Assembly: GCA_002298785.1 (NCBI GenBank) | Contig: DBMR01000117.1 | Location: forward strand, 43,084 to 107,083 | DNA length: 64,000 nt | Origin: Verrucomicrobia subdivision 3 bacterium UBA693 | Lineage (GTDB): Bacteria; Verrucomicrobiota; Verrucomicrobiia; Limisphaerales; UBA8199 | Reading direction: 5' to 3' | Part shown: in pieces, positions 1 through 7,818 of the stretch | Numbering within the stretch: position 1 is the stretch's first letter | Layout: each line of letters starts with the position of its first letter | The notes under the pieces: generated by a model | Told to the model about the DNA's origin: nothing | The model's input: only the letters and a program-made list of their open reading frames with translations | Databases searched by the model: none | Translations under genes and position numbers: made by a program

Positions 1-16
1 GTCTGATCTGAACGTT

Positions 17-898
17 ATGAACGAAAAAATTGGATTCATCGGCGTCGGCCGAATGGGCGCAAACATGGCGCGTCGCTTGCAGGAGTGCGGCTGGACCATC
101 AGCGCGGTTTTTGACGCCCACCGCCCGCTGGCCGAGGCGTTGGCGGCGGAGTTGCGTTGCGCCGCTCCCACCACCCTGGCCGAAGTCACGCGCGCCGCCG
201 ACGTGATCATCACTGTGGTCTCTGACGACCGGGCCATGAAAGCCATCTTCAAAGGCGGCTTATTGAGGCGGGCCAAAGGCAAGTTGTTCATTAATTGCGC
301 GACCGTCACCCCGGCCATTCATCAATGGGTGCAAGCTCGCGCGGAGAAGGCCGGGGCGCAATCCCTGGAAGCCTGCATGGCTTCGAGCATCACCCAGGCG
401 CGCCAGGGTTCGCTCTACTTGATGTGCGGCGGCCGACCGGAAACGTTCGAGCGTGCCCGGCCCATTCTCGAAAAACTCAGTGCCTCCATGCGTTACATCG
501 GGGAGGCCGGCAAAGCCGCGCAGGTCAAAGCGCTGGTGAACATGGTGATGAACATCAATACCGCCGGCCTGGCTGAAGGACTCGGACTCGGCGCCGCCCT
601 GGGGCTCGATCTGACTATGCTGCGCGAGGTCTTTGCCCAGACCGGCGCCAACTCCCAGGTGCTCAAGACGGATGGCGAGGACATGCAAAACCGGGAGCAT
701 TCCTGCTTCTTCTCGGCTGCCCATGCCGCCAAGGACTCCGGAATCGCTCTGAAATTAGGGAAGGACCAGGGTTTAAAGCTCCCGTTGGCCGCCGCCACCA
801 AGGCCCAATACGAGCGCATGATCAAGACCGGGCTGGGCGAACTGGATAAGTCGGGCGTGGCGGAACTCACGTTCAAGGACCGCCAGCCCTCAAGTTAA
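17..898 (+). CDS. NAD(P)-dependent 3-hydroxyisobutyrate dehydrogenase-type oxidoreductase
   Basis: A cytosolic beta-hydroxyacid dehydrogenase of 293 aa, the usual family length. The Rossmann fold starts at once with GVGRMGANMA (about residues 9-18). The substrate-binding segment is CATVTPA (about 95-101), and the catalytic lysine lies in GKAAQVKALVNMVM (about 165-178). The helical C-terminal domain carries KDSGIALKLG, as in the family. The exact substrate (hydroxyisobutyrate, tartronate semialdehyde, glyoxylate) cannot be read from sequence. Its TAA stop overlaps the stop of the convergent minus-strand gene in the shared tetranucleotide TTAA at 895-898, so there is no room for a terminator between them. 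ATG at 17 is the first start available; upstream sequence lies outside the window. Confidence 0.88.
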   Translation: MNEKIGFIGVGRMGANMARRLQECGWTISAVFDAHRPLAEALAAELRCAAPTTLAEVTRAADVIITVVSDDRAMKAIFKGGLLRRAKGKLFINCATVTPAIHQWVQARAEKAGAQSLEACMASSITQARQGSLYLMCGGRPETFERARPILEKLSASMRYIGEAGKAAQVKALVNMVMNINTAGLAEGLGLGAALGLDLTMLREVFAQTGANSQVLKTDGEDMQNREHSCFFSAAHAAKDSGIALKLGKDQGLKLPLAAATKAQYERMIKTGLGELDKSGVAELTFKDRQPSS

Positions 899-2889
899 CG
901 GTCCGGCGCGGCGACTTTGCCTGTGTTCAGCACCTGGATATGCCGGCGAATGGTCTCGGCGACCGCTTCGGCATCCGTCTGATCCAGCCGGCGCAAGGCG
1001 CATTCCCAGCGGTAGGCGAAGCTGCCGCCCGGATCGTACCGACGATGCTGGAACAAGCTCTCGAACCCACGCCGGCGCTTGCGATAATCCCCCTGAATAT
1101 GGATGAGTTGCTCCCGGAAAGCCTCGACGTAACACTGCGCAAACGCCACCGGGTTAGGCACCGCGTGATCACGAATGTTGACCGGGCGCGCGTAATGCGC
1201 CGCAAATGTCTCCATTGCCAGTTCGTATTCCGTGAAGGAACCACTGTGGTCCCCGACCAGGATTTCCACAGGCAGACCGTCCTCTCCCTCACGCAAAACT
1301 TCATCCCCATCGTCAAAGGCGGGCGCCTTCCCGTCAAACGTGCGACCCACAATGAGGCTGGCCACCGCCGCCCGGCCAAGGAGCGTGGCGAATTTTTCCG
1401 CATAACCCGGCCGGAGATAATGTTCGAGCGGCACCTTATCGGTGGCCATTCCCGGCAGATATTCTCGCTCGAAATAGATCGTGCGAATGGTGCGCCCACG
1501 ATGCGCCGGGTGCGTGCCCATATAGACCTCGTTCAGCCGCCGCATCAGCACGCGGCGGCACAGGTTCATTCCCAACTGTAGACAGCCCAGGCGCCGGTCC
1601 AGCCAATAATCCGTGTATTCATCACTCTCCTGGATCGATTCCAGCAGGCCTTTACCTTCGTCCAGGTGCTCCCACACCCCCCACTTTTGGAGCCGCATGA
1701 AGCGCTTGACCGAAGTGGTCTCGCCCCGGGCGCGAAATTCCGTCAGGAAGACACCCCGGCGCCCATCCTGCTGCGGCCGGTCCAGGGAGAGTGACTCGGG
1801 CACGGAGCCCAAATTGATATACTCCAGGTCCCCGTAATCACGAATGAAATTGAAGATGATGTCCTTGGCCCGCGAATCGCAGAGGCGCTGCAATGCCGTG
1901 TCTTCCGGGTGCGCCGCCGCCTCGTCAAAGATCGGGTCCAGCAGAAACTCCCCTTCCTCGAAACGGCCACCGGCCAGCCATTCAATATTCAGGAAGAACT
2001 CGGGGCTTAATCCGCTCAACAATTGCTCGCTTTGGGTTTCGTTCCCTTCCAGGAAAAGCGTCGAGAGGATGCGCTGACACCAGGCTTGATTGTGGCAATC
2101 ATCCTTGCGAAACGCTTCATGCACCGCAGCCGCAAAATGGTTCCGCAATTCCTCGAATCGGGCGCGAAGCTGCTCCGGATTCAATTGCTCATAGACCACC
2201 CCGGAAAAATCCCGGGCGCCGAACCGGCGCAAATCCGCGGCAAAGAAATCGATCTCGGGACGGTCCACGCGATTGCGCCGCAAGGAATGGTCCGCGATCT
2301 CCTGAAGCTGCCGGGCGAGATCCTGCGGCTCCAGCAAGCCCAGCTTCTCAAACTCCTGGAACGTCAACCACCGGGTGCCGGTCAGACGATTATAAAAATA
2401 AATCGGCAACCCGTGGATGCCGACTTTGGACCCAAAGACCATCTGCTCCTTGGCCTCGCGTGATTTGGGAATGCCGCTCAAGCGCCAGCATTCGCCACGC
2501 CGCTTTATCGCCTCCCGCACCCTCGAATCGGACACCGAAAGAAACTTCACCTGGCGCTTGGAAACCAGGGTCTGCAGCAAATCGTCGGCTACCATGGCCA
2601 ACTCCATACGCTCGGCATCCGGCCGAATCAGGATGTGATCGGACTCGAAGATGAGGTCCACAGAGTTGGCCGTGATATTGGACTCCTCCTCGGGGGTCAA
2701 AACCGGTTCCTGCACGGCGGCCCGCCGGGCATTGAGATGATCGATGAAGTTCAACCTTTGCCAGGCATGGACCCCGGGCGTCTGCGTATAAAGCGCTCCC
2801 TGATCCGGAAATAAGGTCCCGATCCGGGTCAATTGCCGGCCGTCCGGACCGACTGCGAACGGGTGTGGTCCTATAAGCTCTAACTTCAT
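895..2889 (-). CDS. Large conserved-looking protein of unknown function
   Basis: I do not recognise this family. The protein is soluble, without signal peptide or membrane segments, and rich in Arg, Glu and Phe. It opens with a compact region (GPHPFAVGPDGRQL), then a segment SVDLIFESDHILIRPD followed by a charged helical part (VSKRQVKFLSVSDSRVREAIKRR). The C-terminal third has GRTFDGKAPAFDDGDEVL and a Gly-Asp-His motif (VGDHSGSFTEYEL) before a very basic stretch (GDYRKRRRGFESLF). The intact reading frame, uniform codon use and position behind the transglycosylase gene support a real gene. The start is uncertain: the frame is open up to GTG at 2964, ATG at 2928 is also possible, and none has a clear ribosome site. 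I chose ATG 2889 because the product then starts at the compact first domain. Confidence 0.8.
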   Translation of the reverse strand: MKLELIGPHPFAVGPDGRQLTRIGTLFPDQGALYTQTPGVHAWQRLNFIDHLNARRAAVQEPVLTPEEESNITANSVDLIFESDHILIRPDAERMELAMVADDLLQTLVSKRQVKFLSVSDSRVREAIKRRGECWRLSGIPKSREAKEQMVFGSKVGIHGLPIYFYNRLTGTRWLTFQEFEKLGLLEPQDLARQLQEIADHSLRRNRVDRPEIDFFAADLRRFGARDFSGVVYEQLNPEQLRARFEELRNHFAAAVHEAFRKDDCHNQAWCQRILSTLFLEGNETQSEQLLSGLSPEFFLNIEWLAGGRFEEGEFLLDPIFDEAAAHPEDTALQRLCDSRAKDIIFNFIRDYGDLEYINLGSVPESLSLDRPQQDGRRGVFLTEFRARGETTSVKRFMRLQKWGVWEHLDEGKGLLESIQESDEYTDYWLDRRLGCLQLGMNLCRRVLMRRLNEVYMGTHPAHRGRTIRTIYFEREYLPGMATDKVPLEHYLRPGYAEKFATLLGRAAVASLIVGRTFDGKAPAFDDGDEVLREGEDGLPVEILVGDHSGSFTEYELAMETFAAHYARPVNIRDHAVPNPVAFAQCYVEAFREQLIHIQGDYRKRRRGFESLFQHRRYDPGGSFAYRWECALRRLDQTDAEAVAETIRRHIQVLNTGKVAAPDR

Positions 2890-2975
2890 GTCGTCCGAAA
2901 GATGGCTGCAGGTGCCGGGTTTGTCCATTCCGGCTGATTCAACGGTTGCGCCCTCCCAATTCACTCGTGGCTCAA

Positions 2976-3911
2976 TTAGCCCGCGCGCCGCAAGTCCGTG
3001 AGCTTCAGCCCTTCCCGCTTGAGCAGCACCGCTTCCACCCGCGGAACATACATCTGCGTTTCGGCGGGCAACCGCGAGGCGATCACATCGTAATCGCGCG
3101 TTTGGCGCGCCTTAAGCAGCTTGCTCACCGTTCCTTCACCCGCATTGTACGCCGCCAGCGCCAGTCGCCAGTCCTGGAATCGCTTGTGCAAGCTGTTCAG
3201 GTATTGAGCTGCCGCCACCGCGCTCTTCTCCGGATCGCGGCGCTGGTCCAGAGGCCAGGTCCGCAGCCCCTGCTGTTTCGCGGTCGCCGGCATGAGCTGA
3301 AACATCCCCACCGCCCCGGCTGGGCTGCGCGCCCGCGCATCGAAGCCTGACTCGACCTCCGCGATCCACACCAATTCCCCGGGTATCTTCTGGGCCTCGA
3401 AGAGCGGTTTGAGTTTGGTCACGTTGTCTTTCGCACCTGGTGGCCATGGTTGATGTGACAACTTCGTGATCCAGATGGCCCTTTCAGCTTTGGCTGTGGG
3501 CTGGGGCAAAGCCGGCGGCGGCTTCCCTGGCTCGATTCGGGGTGGCGGGATTTTCGCGCGCAGTTCATCCGCCACCTCCAGCGTATCCAGTCGCGAGGTC
3601 AACCAAGCGGCGTAAGGGGCGGTCTCTTCATACCGGTTGAGCACCGGGATCACGGCTTTGACCGCGTCTCTCAACCCGGCCAAGTCCAGCACCTTGTCCC
3701 CCTCAAAACGCCGCTGGAGATCCTGCAACACCCGCCGCACCTGTTCCCGATCCACCGCACTCAACGCCCGCAACGTGTCGTCATCCAGATTCTCCCGCGC
3801 CCAGGCGTCCGCTTCCTGGACCATCTCGTCCAGGCTCATATACTCATCCGGCTGCGCGACAGCAGTGGCACAAATCCCCACCACCAAACTGATCGCCAGC
3901 AGACTTTTCAT
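2976..3911 (-). CDS. Exported lytic transglycosylase, SLT domain (soluble Slt/MltE type)
   Basis: Cleaves peptidoglycan glycan strands in the periplasm. ATG 3911 gives a clear Sec signal peptide (MKSLLAISLVVGICATAVA, residues 1-19); a GTG at 3941 would add ten residues in front of it and is less likely. Residues 20-150 are helical and charged. The SLT catalytic domain fills the C-terminal half: catalytic Glu in IAEVESGFDARARSPAGA, then GMFQLMPATA, DPEKSAVAAAQYLN and ALAAYNAGEG, all in family order. The product ends about 20 residues after the TRDYDVIASRLPAETQMYV segment. It lies 43 bases behind the isomerase gene and just ahead of the unknown gene ending at 895, all on the minus strand, so the three may form one transcript. 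Confidence 0.93.
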   Translation of the reverse strand: MKSLLAISLVVGICATAVAQPDEYMSLDEMVQEADAWARENLDDDTLRALSAVDREQVRRVLQDLQRRFEGDKVLDLAGLRDAVKAVIPVLNRYEETAPYAAWLTSRLDTLEVADELRAKIPPPRIEPGKPPPALPQPTAKAERAIWITKLSHQPWPPGAKDNVTKLKPLFEAQKIPGELVWIAEVESGFDARARSPAGAVGMFQLMPATAKQQGLRTWPLDQRRDPEKSAVAAAQYLNSLHKRFQDWRLALAAYNAGEGTVSKLLKARQTRDYDVIASRLPAETQMYVPRVEAVLLKREGLKLTDLRRAG

Positions 3912-3954
3912 ATCTGAACGAGCACTCGCCGCCTCCCGCACGCGGGGCGGCGCT

Positions 3955-4881
3955 TTACGAGGCGATGATCCGGCTCAACCGTTTGGAAAGCTCGGCCAAC
4001 CCTTCAGGCGTATCGCCGCCACCCTGCTCCGTCACCAGCCAACCGCCGTGGTAACCGCTTTCGTCCAGCGCTTTCATCACTGCCGGCCAGTCATCGTCCC
4101 CCTCCAGCAACGCCACATCGAATCCGCTCCACAACCCTTCCTTGTCCCGCTTCTTGAGGCTGAATTCCTTCACGTGAATCATGTTGATCCGCTTGCCTAA
4201 CACGCGAATCCATTGCTCGGGAAAACCAAAATTGACGATGTTGCCCACGTCGAAATGCCAGCCCACCATTGGGCTCTTGAATTCGTCAACATAGCGGGCC
4301 GCTTCCAGCGGGCTGAGCAGGAATTTGTTCCACACATTTTCCAAGGAAATATGCACTCCCAGTTCTTCCGCCAGCGGCAACGCTTTGCGAATCTCCGCTT
4401 GCGACCGCTCATACGCTTCCGCGTAGGTGGTCTGCCTGGTCACCACCGCCGGCACCAGCAAAATCGACTTCGCGCCGTAACGCTTGGCATCACGCAGGGT
4501 CTGCTTCAATGCCTCCAGGCCTTCCGCCCGCACCGCCGGGTTCGGGTCGGAGAGTGGCTTGGCCCAATGGCGATCATCGCATACACTCGGAATTTCCAAA
4601 CCCACCTCATCCCGCGCCCGCAACACCTCGTCCTGGTTCATATGACTGTTCATCTCCGCGCCGTCATACCCCGCGGCTTTAACCGCCTTCATCTTTTCCA
4701 GCACCGACCCCTTCACTTCCACGGTGCCCCACATAATCCCCTTCTTTAAGGCGCGTTTCTTGCCACTTTCCTGGGCCCAGACATTCAGCCCCGTGGCGGT
4801 GGTTAACCCGGCGGCTCCAGCAAACAGGGCCAGACTCTGCAAGTAGCTTCGGCGGTTCATTTTCGTCATGTTTGGATGCAT
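3955..4881 (-). CDS. Tat-exported sugar phosphate isomerase/epimerase (xylose isomerase-like TIM barrel)
   Basis: A TIM-barrel protein of the AP-endonuclease 2 / xylose-isomerase superfamily that probably isomerises or epimerises a sugar. The N-terminus carries a twin-arginine-type signal (NRRSYLQSLALFAGAAGL), so the mature protein should act outside the cytoplasm. Putative metal ligands are visible in order: ISLENVWNKF (Glu), GWHFDVGN (His/Asp), MIHVKEF (His) and LVTEQGGG (Glu). Of the three possible ATGs, 4881, 4869 and 4860, the last gives the most compact Tat signal; none has a good ribosome site. It heads a minus-strand run with the transglycosylase. The substrate is unknown. Confidence 0.88.
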   Translation of the reverse strand: MHPNMTKMNRRSYLQSLALFAGAAGLTTATGLNVWAQESGKKRALKKGIMWGTVEVKGSVLEKMKAVKAAGYDGAEMNSHMNQDEVLRARDEVGLEIPSVCDDRHWAKPLSDPNPAVRAEGLEALKQTLRDAKRYGAKSILLVPAVVTRQTTYAEAYERSQAEIRKALPLAEELGVHISLENVWNKFLLSPLEAARYVDEFKSPMVGWHFDVGNIVNFGFPEQWIRVLGKRINMIHVKEFSLKKRDKEGLWSGFDVALLEGDDDWPAVMKALDESGYHGGWLVTEQGGGDTPEGLAELSKRLSRIIAS

Positions 4882-5156
4882 AAAGCGTATGGTTGCTTGT
4901 TACCGCCGGATTGACGGCGGGTCAAGTAAAGTTATTCACTCTCTCACCACCTCGACCAGGCCAAATCGACAGCTTGAACTCCATGCACCGGCTACAAAAA
5001 CCCAATCCTGGCACCCTGTTATCCCGTTACCTTTTAGTCACTTTCCCCATCAGGAACCCAAGTTCCTCTGTTGCCAACCGTTGTGGCCAGGTGACGACCC
5101 AGCATCGGGCGGGAAAATTTTTGCTATTTGCAAACCCCTGCGGCAAACTTTCCAAA

Positions 5157-5531
5157 ATGATGCAGCCGCTAGCCATCATGATCTATGAGAAACTGCTGCC
5201 GGGCACACAGTTGGTGAACCGGTTGCAGGATCTCGGCTACCGCGTGCAGACGCTGAGCGATGCGGACAAACTGACCAGCACCGCCGAAACTTCAGGTCCC
5301 ATGCTGGTGATTGCGGATTTGGGTTCGGGCTCGGAGAAAATCCTGAAAGCCATTACTGAATTGCGCCGGAACACCAGCACCGCCCACCTCCCGGTGGTCG
5401 GCTTTGCCGGTGAACCACTTGCACCTCACCAGGCCGCAGCCAACCAGGCCGGAGTAACCCTGCTAGTGAGTGAAACCGCAATTCTTAATCACTTGGCCCC
5501 ATGCCTCGACCGGGCACTCCAGTTGGATTAG
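5157..5531 (+). CDS. Receiver-like (pseudo-receiver) protein
   Basis: A stand-alone protein of about 124 aa that resembles a CheY-type receiver. It has the alternating strand/helix pattern of the fold: MIYEKLLPG, then VIADLGSGSEKILKAITELRR, then LPVVGFAGEP and TLLVSETAI. The Asp of VIADLG sits where the phosphoacceptor is expected. The acidic pair after strand 1 is missing, the Ser/Thr of strand 4 reads Phe-Ala-Gly, and the conserved Lys of strand 5 reads Ser. Phosphotransfer is therefore doubtful. Two adjacent ATGs at 5157 and 5160 are the likely starts, although the frame is open back to 4893. No partner kinase is nearby. Confidence 0.6.
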   Translation: MMQPLAIMIYEKLLPGTQLVNRLQDLGYRVQTLSDADKLTSTAETSGPMLVIADLGSGSEKILKAITELRRNTSTAHLPVVGFAGEPLAPHQAAANQAGVTLLVSETAILNHLAPCLDRALQLD

Positions 5532-5612
5532 GCCCATAACTAACTGCAAAACAGGCAGTTGAAGCTCGGGATTTTCTAATTTTAGGCGGTTAATTCTTTC
5601 TAAAAGAAAAAC

Positions 5613-5641
5613 TTGACTTTCTCCAGCAACTACTTTTTGAT
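5613..5641 (+). promoter_or_regulatory. Candidate sigma-70 promoter of the cold-shock gene
   Basis: TTGACT at 5613-5618 and TTTGAT at 5636-5641 are separated by 17 bases, matching 9 of 12 consensus positions. Transcription from here would give a 5' leader of about 110 bases containing the hairpin at 5683-5716, in keeping with the long structured leaders of cold-shock mRNAs. This is inference from sequence only. Confidence 0.4.
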
Positions 5642-5682
5642 AAGACCTTGAGTTGAAGGCGTATGTTGCTTTAGATGTGATT

Positions 5683-5726
5683 AAGGACACGACTGGACTG
5701 ACCAGTTAGTGTCCTTTTCTTCTTTT
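5683..5726 (+). terminator. Strong hairpin plus T-rich tract ahead of the cold-shock gene (terminator or leader attenuator)
   Basis: AAGGACAC (5683-5690) pairs perfectly with GTGTCCTT (5709-5716). The stem continues inward through GACTGG/CCAGTT with one bulged A at 5708 and a five-base loop. A T-rich run TTTTCTTCTTTT follows at 5715-5726. It has the form of an intrinsic terminator. It could end the pseudo-receiver transcript or, if the promoter at 5613 is used, act as a leader element of the cold-shock gene. Confidence 0.6.
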
Positions 5727-5756
5727 GCCATGCTTTTGACCAAAGCAGGAGAAAAT

Positions 5757-5966
5757 ATGGCCAGTGGCAAAGTAAAATGGTGGGATAATAAAAAGGGCTT
5801 CGGGTTTATTGCGCAGGATAGTGGCCAGGATGTCTTCGTGCATCACACGGCCATCGCTGGAGCAGGATTCAAGACGCTCAACGAGGGCGAAGAAGTCCTG
5901 TTCGACATCGTCGCCAGCGAAAAGGGCCCAAAGGCCCAGAATGTCCATCGCCCGACCGCTTCCTAA
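5757..5966 (+). CDS. Cold-shock domain protein (CspA family)
   Basis: A 69-aa single-domain RNA/single-stranded DNA chaperone. RNP1 is KGFGFI (residues 14-19) and RNP2 is VFVHHTAI (27-34), in a complete five-strand OB fold starting GKVKWWDNKKG. ATG 5757 is chosen because an AGGAG box lies at 5747-5751; the longer open frame from 5709 would prepend 16 residues encoded by the hairpin and T-tract. A hairpin (GGCGCTGA/TCAGCGCC, 6009-6030) lies shortly downstream but lacks a T run. A long structured leader upstream suggests post-transcriptional control. Confidence 0.95.
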   Translation: MASGKVKWWDNKKGFGFIAQDSGQDVFVHHTAIAGAGFKTLNEGEEVLFDIVASEKGPKAQNVHRPTAS

Positions 5967-6372
5967 CGGTTCATTCCGCGCCGCTCCCTTGGCGCTGCAG
6001 TAAGATCAGGCGCTGACCAATATCAGCGCCCCAAGCTGCGGGACCGTTGCCAGCATCGTGCAGTGCTTTGGTGGTGTAAGCGTTGACCGCCGGGGCGATT
6101 GATTTGTACCGATTCCCCAGGCCGGGCACCTCACGCCAGCCAGAAGACGCGCTGATGCAGCAGCGTTGTTCTCTCATTCTTAAGGGTTTGTGAACCACAC
6201 TAATTGACAGCATCCCGGCTTTAGCACAAGCTTGGCCCGTGAGAACAAAGGGAAGTCCATTTCATTTCTTCGGCACAATCTCTTTGCCCCAACAGAACTG
6301 TTGGGCGGAACCATGCGCGATTTTACAGAACCGTGACAACTTTAACCCCGGTGTAGTGTTACACAAATCATC
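5967..6372. other. Intergenic stretch with hairpins and repeat copy 1
   Basis: No credible gene is seen in these 406 bases. They hold a hairpin at 6009-6030 (GGCGCTGA/TCAGCGCC), the first copy of the dispersed hairpin repeat (6237-6293), and a tight palindrome CCCAACAG-AA-CTGTTGGG at 6288-6305. The base composition from about 6240 is less GC-rich than the neighbouring core genes. Confidence 0.6.
6237..6293 (+). repeat. Dispersed hairpin repeat, copy 1
   Basis: Aligns without gaps to 9155-9211, identical at 46 of 57 positions by hand count, including the unbroken block GGGAAGTCCATTTC. The outer ends are inverted (GAACAAAGGGA against TCTCTTTGCCC), more weakly here than in copy 2. Confidence 0.65.
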
Positions 6373-6627
6373 ATGAAGACTAATGCCACATTGCTCGGCC
6401 TGCTCGCGGCTTCCGGCATTTTGATCTGCGGTTGCCAAACCCCAAGAACAACCGCAGGTACATGGGAATACAAAGTCATTGAGAAGAATCTCTCCCCAGG
6501 CGAGCTTTAGAAGCAGATCGACTCAGCAGTGCAAGACGGGTGGGAGTTAGTGTCCGTTTCGACTGTCGGCCAACGAGAATCAACGGTCCCACATGGTTTC
6601 ATTGTTCTCCGAAAATTGAGGCAATGA
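6373..6627 (+). pseudogene. Small lipoprotein gene (DUF4177-like) interrupted by an in-frame TAG
   Basis: ATG 6373 opens a frame with a lipoprotein signal (MKTNATLLGLLAASGILICGC, lipobox ICGC). TWEYKVIEKNLSPGEL follows, then TAG at 6508-6510. The same frame continues without a break as KQIDSAVQDGWELVSVS and ends IVLRKLRQ at TGA 6625. The joined 84-codon product matches the DUF4177-type pattern (Tyr-Lys-Val near the start, Gly-Trp-Glu-Leu-Val in the middle). The simplest reading is a recent nonsense mutation; suppression of the TAG is possible but unsupported. The next gene may start at 6624, overlapping this stop. Confidence 0.65.
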
Positions 6628-7010
6628 CAGGACTTAACGGAGTGCCCAACCACAGCATCCAGCGGATGAGCAGACGCACACAGACCGGCCGAAGTGCAAG
6701 CGAGAAAGACCTGCGCGAGACGGAAAGAGTTTTGAGTCTCACTCCCGCTCAGCAGCGGAGTCATCCGTCCGCGGTTCCGGCCGATCACAGCAAGCTTTCG
6801 CACATCAATACATATGGGAGCCTGCCGGAGTTTTATCTCGACCAGCCGTTTACTTGCCGTGAGTGCGGTAAGCGAGAGATTTGGAAAGCCAGTGACCAGA
6901 AGTGGTACTATGAGGAGGCGAAGGGACATGTTGATGCGAGAGCGGTTGAGTGCCATGACTGTCGCTCAGCGAAAAAACGGGCCAACTCACGGGATGACAA
7001 AGCCGCCTAA
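6624..7010 (+). CDS. Small zinc-ribbon protein (zinc-ribbon PF13451-like)
   Basis: About 128 aa. The C-terminal half is a recognisable zinc ribbon: FTCRECGKREIW (first Cys pair), KWYYEEAKGHVDARAVECHDCR (second Cys pair), preceded by LPEFYLDQPF. The N-terminal half (QRMSRRTQTGRSASEKDLRETERV) is basic and low in recognisable structure. Starts at ATG 6624 (overlapping the TGA of the interrupted lipoprotein gene) or ATG 6666 are both possible. Function is unknown; the family has no assigned role that I can name. Confidence 0.7.
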   Translation: MTGLNGVPNHSIQRMSRRTQTGRSASEKDLRETERVLSLTPAQQRSHPSAVPADHSKLSHINTYGSLPEFYLDQPFTCRECGKREIWKASDQKWYYEEAKGHVDARAVECHDCRSAKKRANSRDDKAA

Positions 7011-7104
7011 CCGGTCGTGCCTGCCGTCGCCAGGATTACGTCTCGCGTCTTTTCGGTTGTTAGCGACCCGGCACGGCCACACTCTGCACTAGCTGACAAA
7101 ACGC

Positions 7105-7713
7105 ATGAATCCGGACACGCCGCCACTACTGCCACAACCCACACGCGTTTTGATGAACCGACGTAGCAAATTTCTTATCGGTTTGGCTCTTGTCCCCGCA
7201 TGTTTTTTTGTTGCACTAATCGTGCTTCGCGTTTGCGGCTTGCTCCGCCCGTTTTCCGTACCAACGGGAGCAATGATGCCAGCGATCTCGGGTGGCGACC
7301 ATGTCATGATGGAAGGGATCACCTTCGCCACTCGCAATCCTCGCCGTGGTGACGTTGTCGTTTTTAGAACTGACGGCATTGCCTCGTTGCCGCCTTCCAC
7401 GTTTTACGTCAAGCGCGTGGCTGGAGAACCCGGCGACCATTTGCGGATTTCAGTTGGCAAGTTGTTCGTGAACAACCAGCAGGTGTCGCTCAGCAACGCG
7501 GTGGGACAGATTGTTTATGATTTGCCTCCGCATGCCGAGACGTTCTCACCAATGACCGATCTGATAGTTCCAGATGGCTGCTACTTTGTGCTCGGTGACA
7601 ATTCGACAAATAGCTTTGACAGCCGCTTTTGGGGCAGCGTCCCGCGAGGAAACATCATCGGTCGCGTTTCATTTTGCTATTGGCCGCCACAAAGAGCCGG
7701 AGGAGTAAAGTGA
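7105..7713 (+). CDS. Signal peptidase I-like protein (S26 family) lacking the catalytic serine
   Basis: A 202-aa membrane-anchored member of the S26 fold. One transmembrane segment (FLIGLALVPACFFVALIVL, about residues 24-42) precedes box B, which reads VPTGAMMPAI where active enzymes have Ser-x-Ser-Met-x-Pro; the nucleophilic serine position is Ala. The general-base lysine is kept in YVKRVAGEPGD, as is box E (GDNSTNSFDSRFWG). I infer that it either does not cleave peptides by the usual Ser/Lys dyad or belongs to a variant subfamily. ATG 7153 is an alternative start that would leave a shorter cytoplasmic tail. It sits between unrelated small genes and is unlikely to be the cell's main signal peptidase. 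Confidence 0.85.
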   Translation: MNPDTPPLLPQPTRVLMNRRSKFLIGLALVPACFFVALIVLRVCGLLRPFSVPTGAMMPAISGGDHVMMEGITFATRNPRRGDVVVFRTDGIASLPPSTFYVKRVAGEPGDHLRISVGKLFVNNQQVSLSNAVGQIVYDLPPHAETFSPMTDLIVPDGCYFVLGDNSTNSFDSRFWGSVPRGNIIGRVSFCYWPPQRAGGVK

Positions 7714-7818
7714 CTGCTAACTTTTCGGTCGAGCGAGAGGCGGCGGGCGGCACCCGCTTGCGGATTCGGGCCATTTTGCCCTCCGCCATCGCTCACCTCA
7801 TCTTTGCCCCAGCATCCC

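Noticed and set aside
6009..6030. Hairpin after the cold-shock gene as a terminator
   Set aside because: The stem is good (8 bp) but no T run follows, so an intrinsic terminator is not supported.
7006..7090. Integron attC-like site (GCCTAAC near 7006 with GTTAGCG and GGCACGGCC downstream)
   Set aside because: The complementary blocks occur in crossed, not nested, order and the second core does not fit GTTRRRY. No integrase gene is present.
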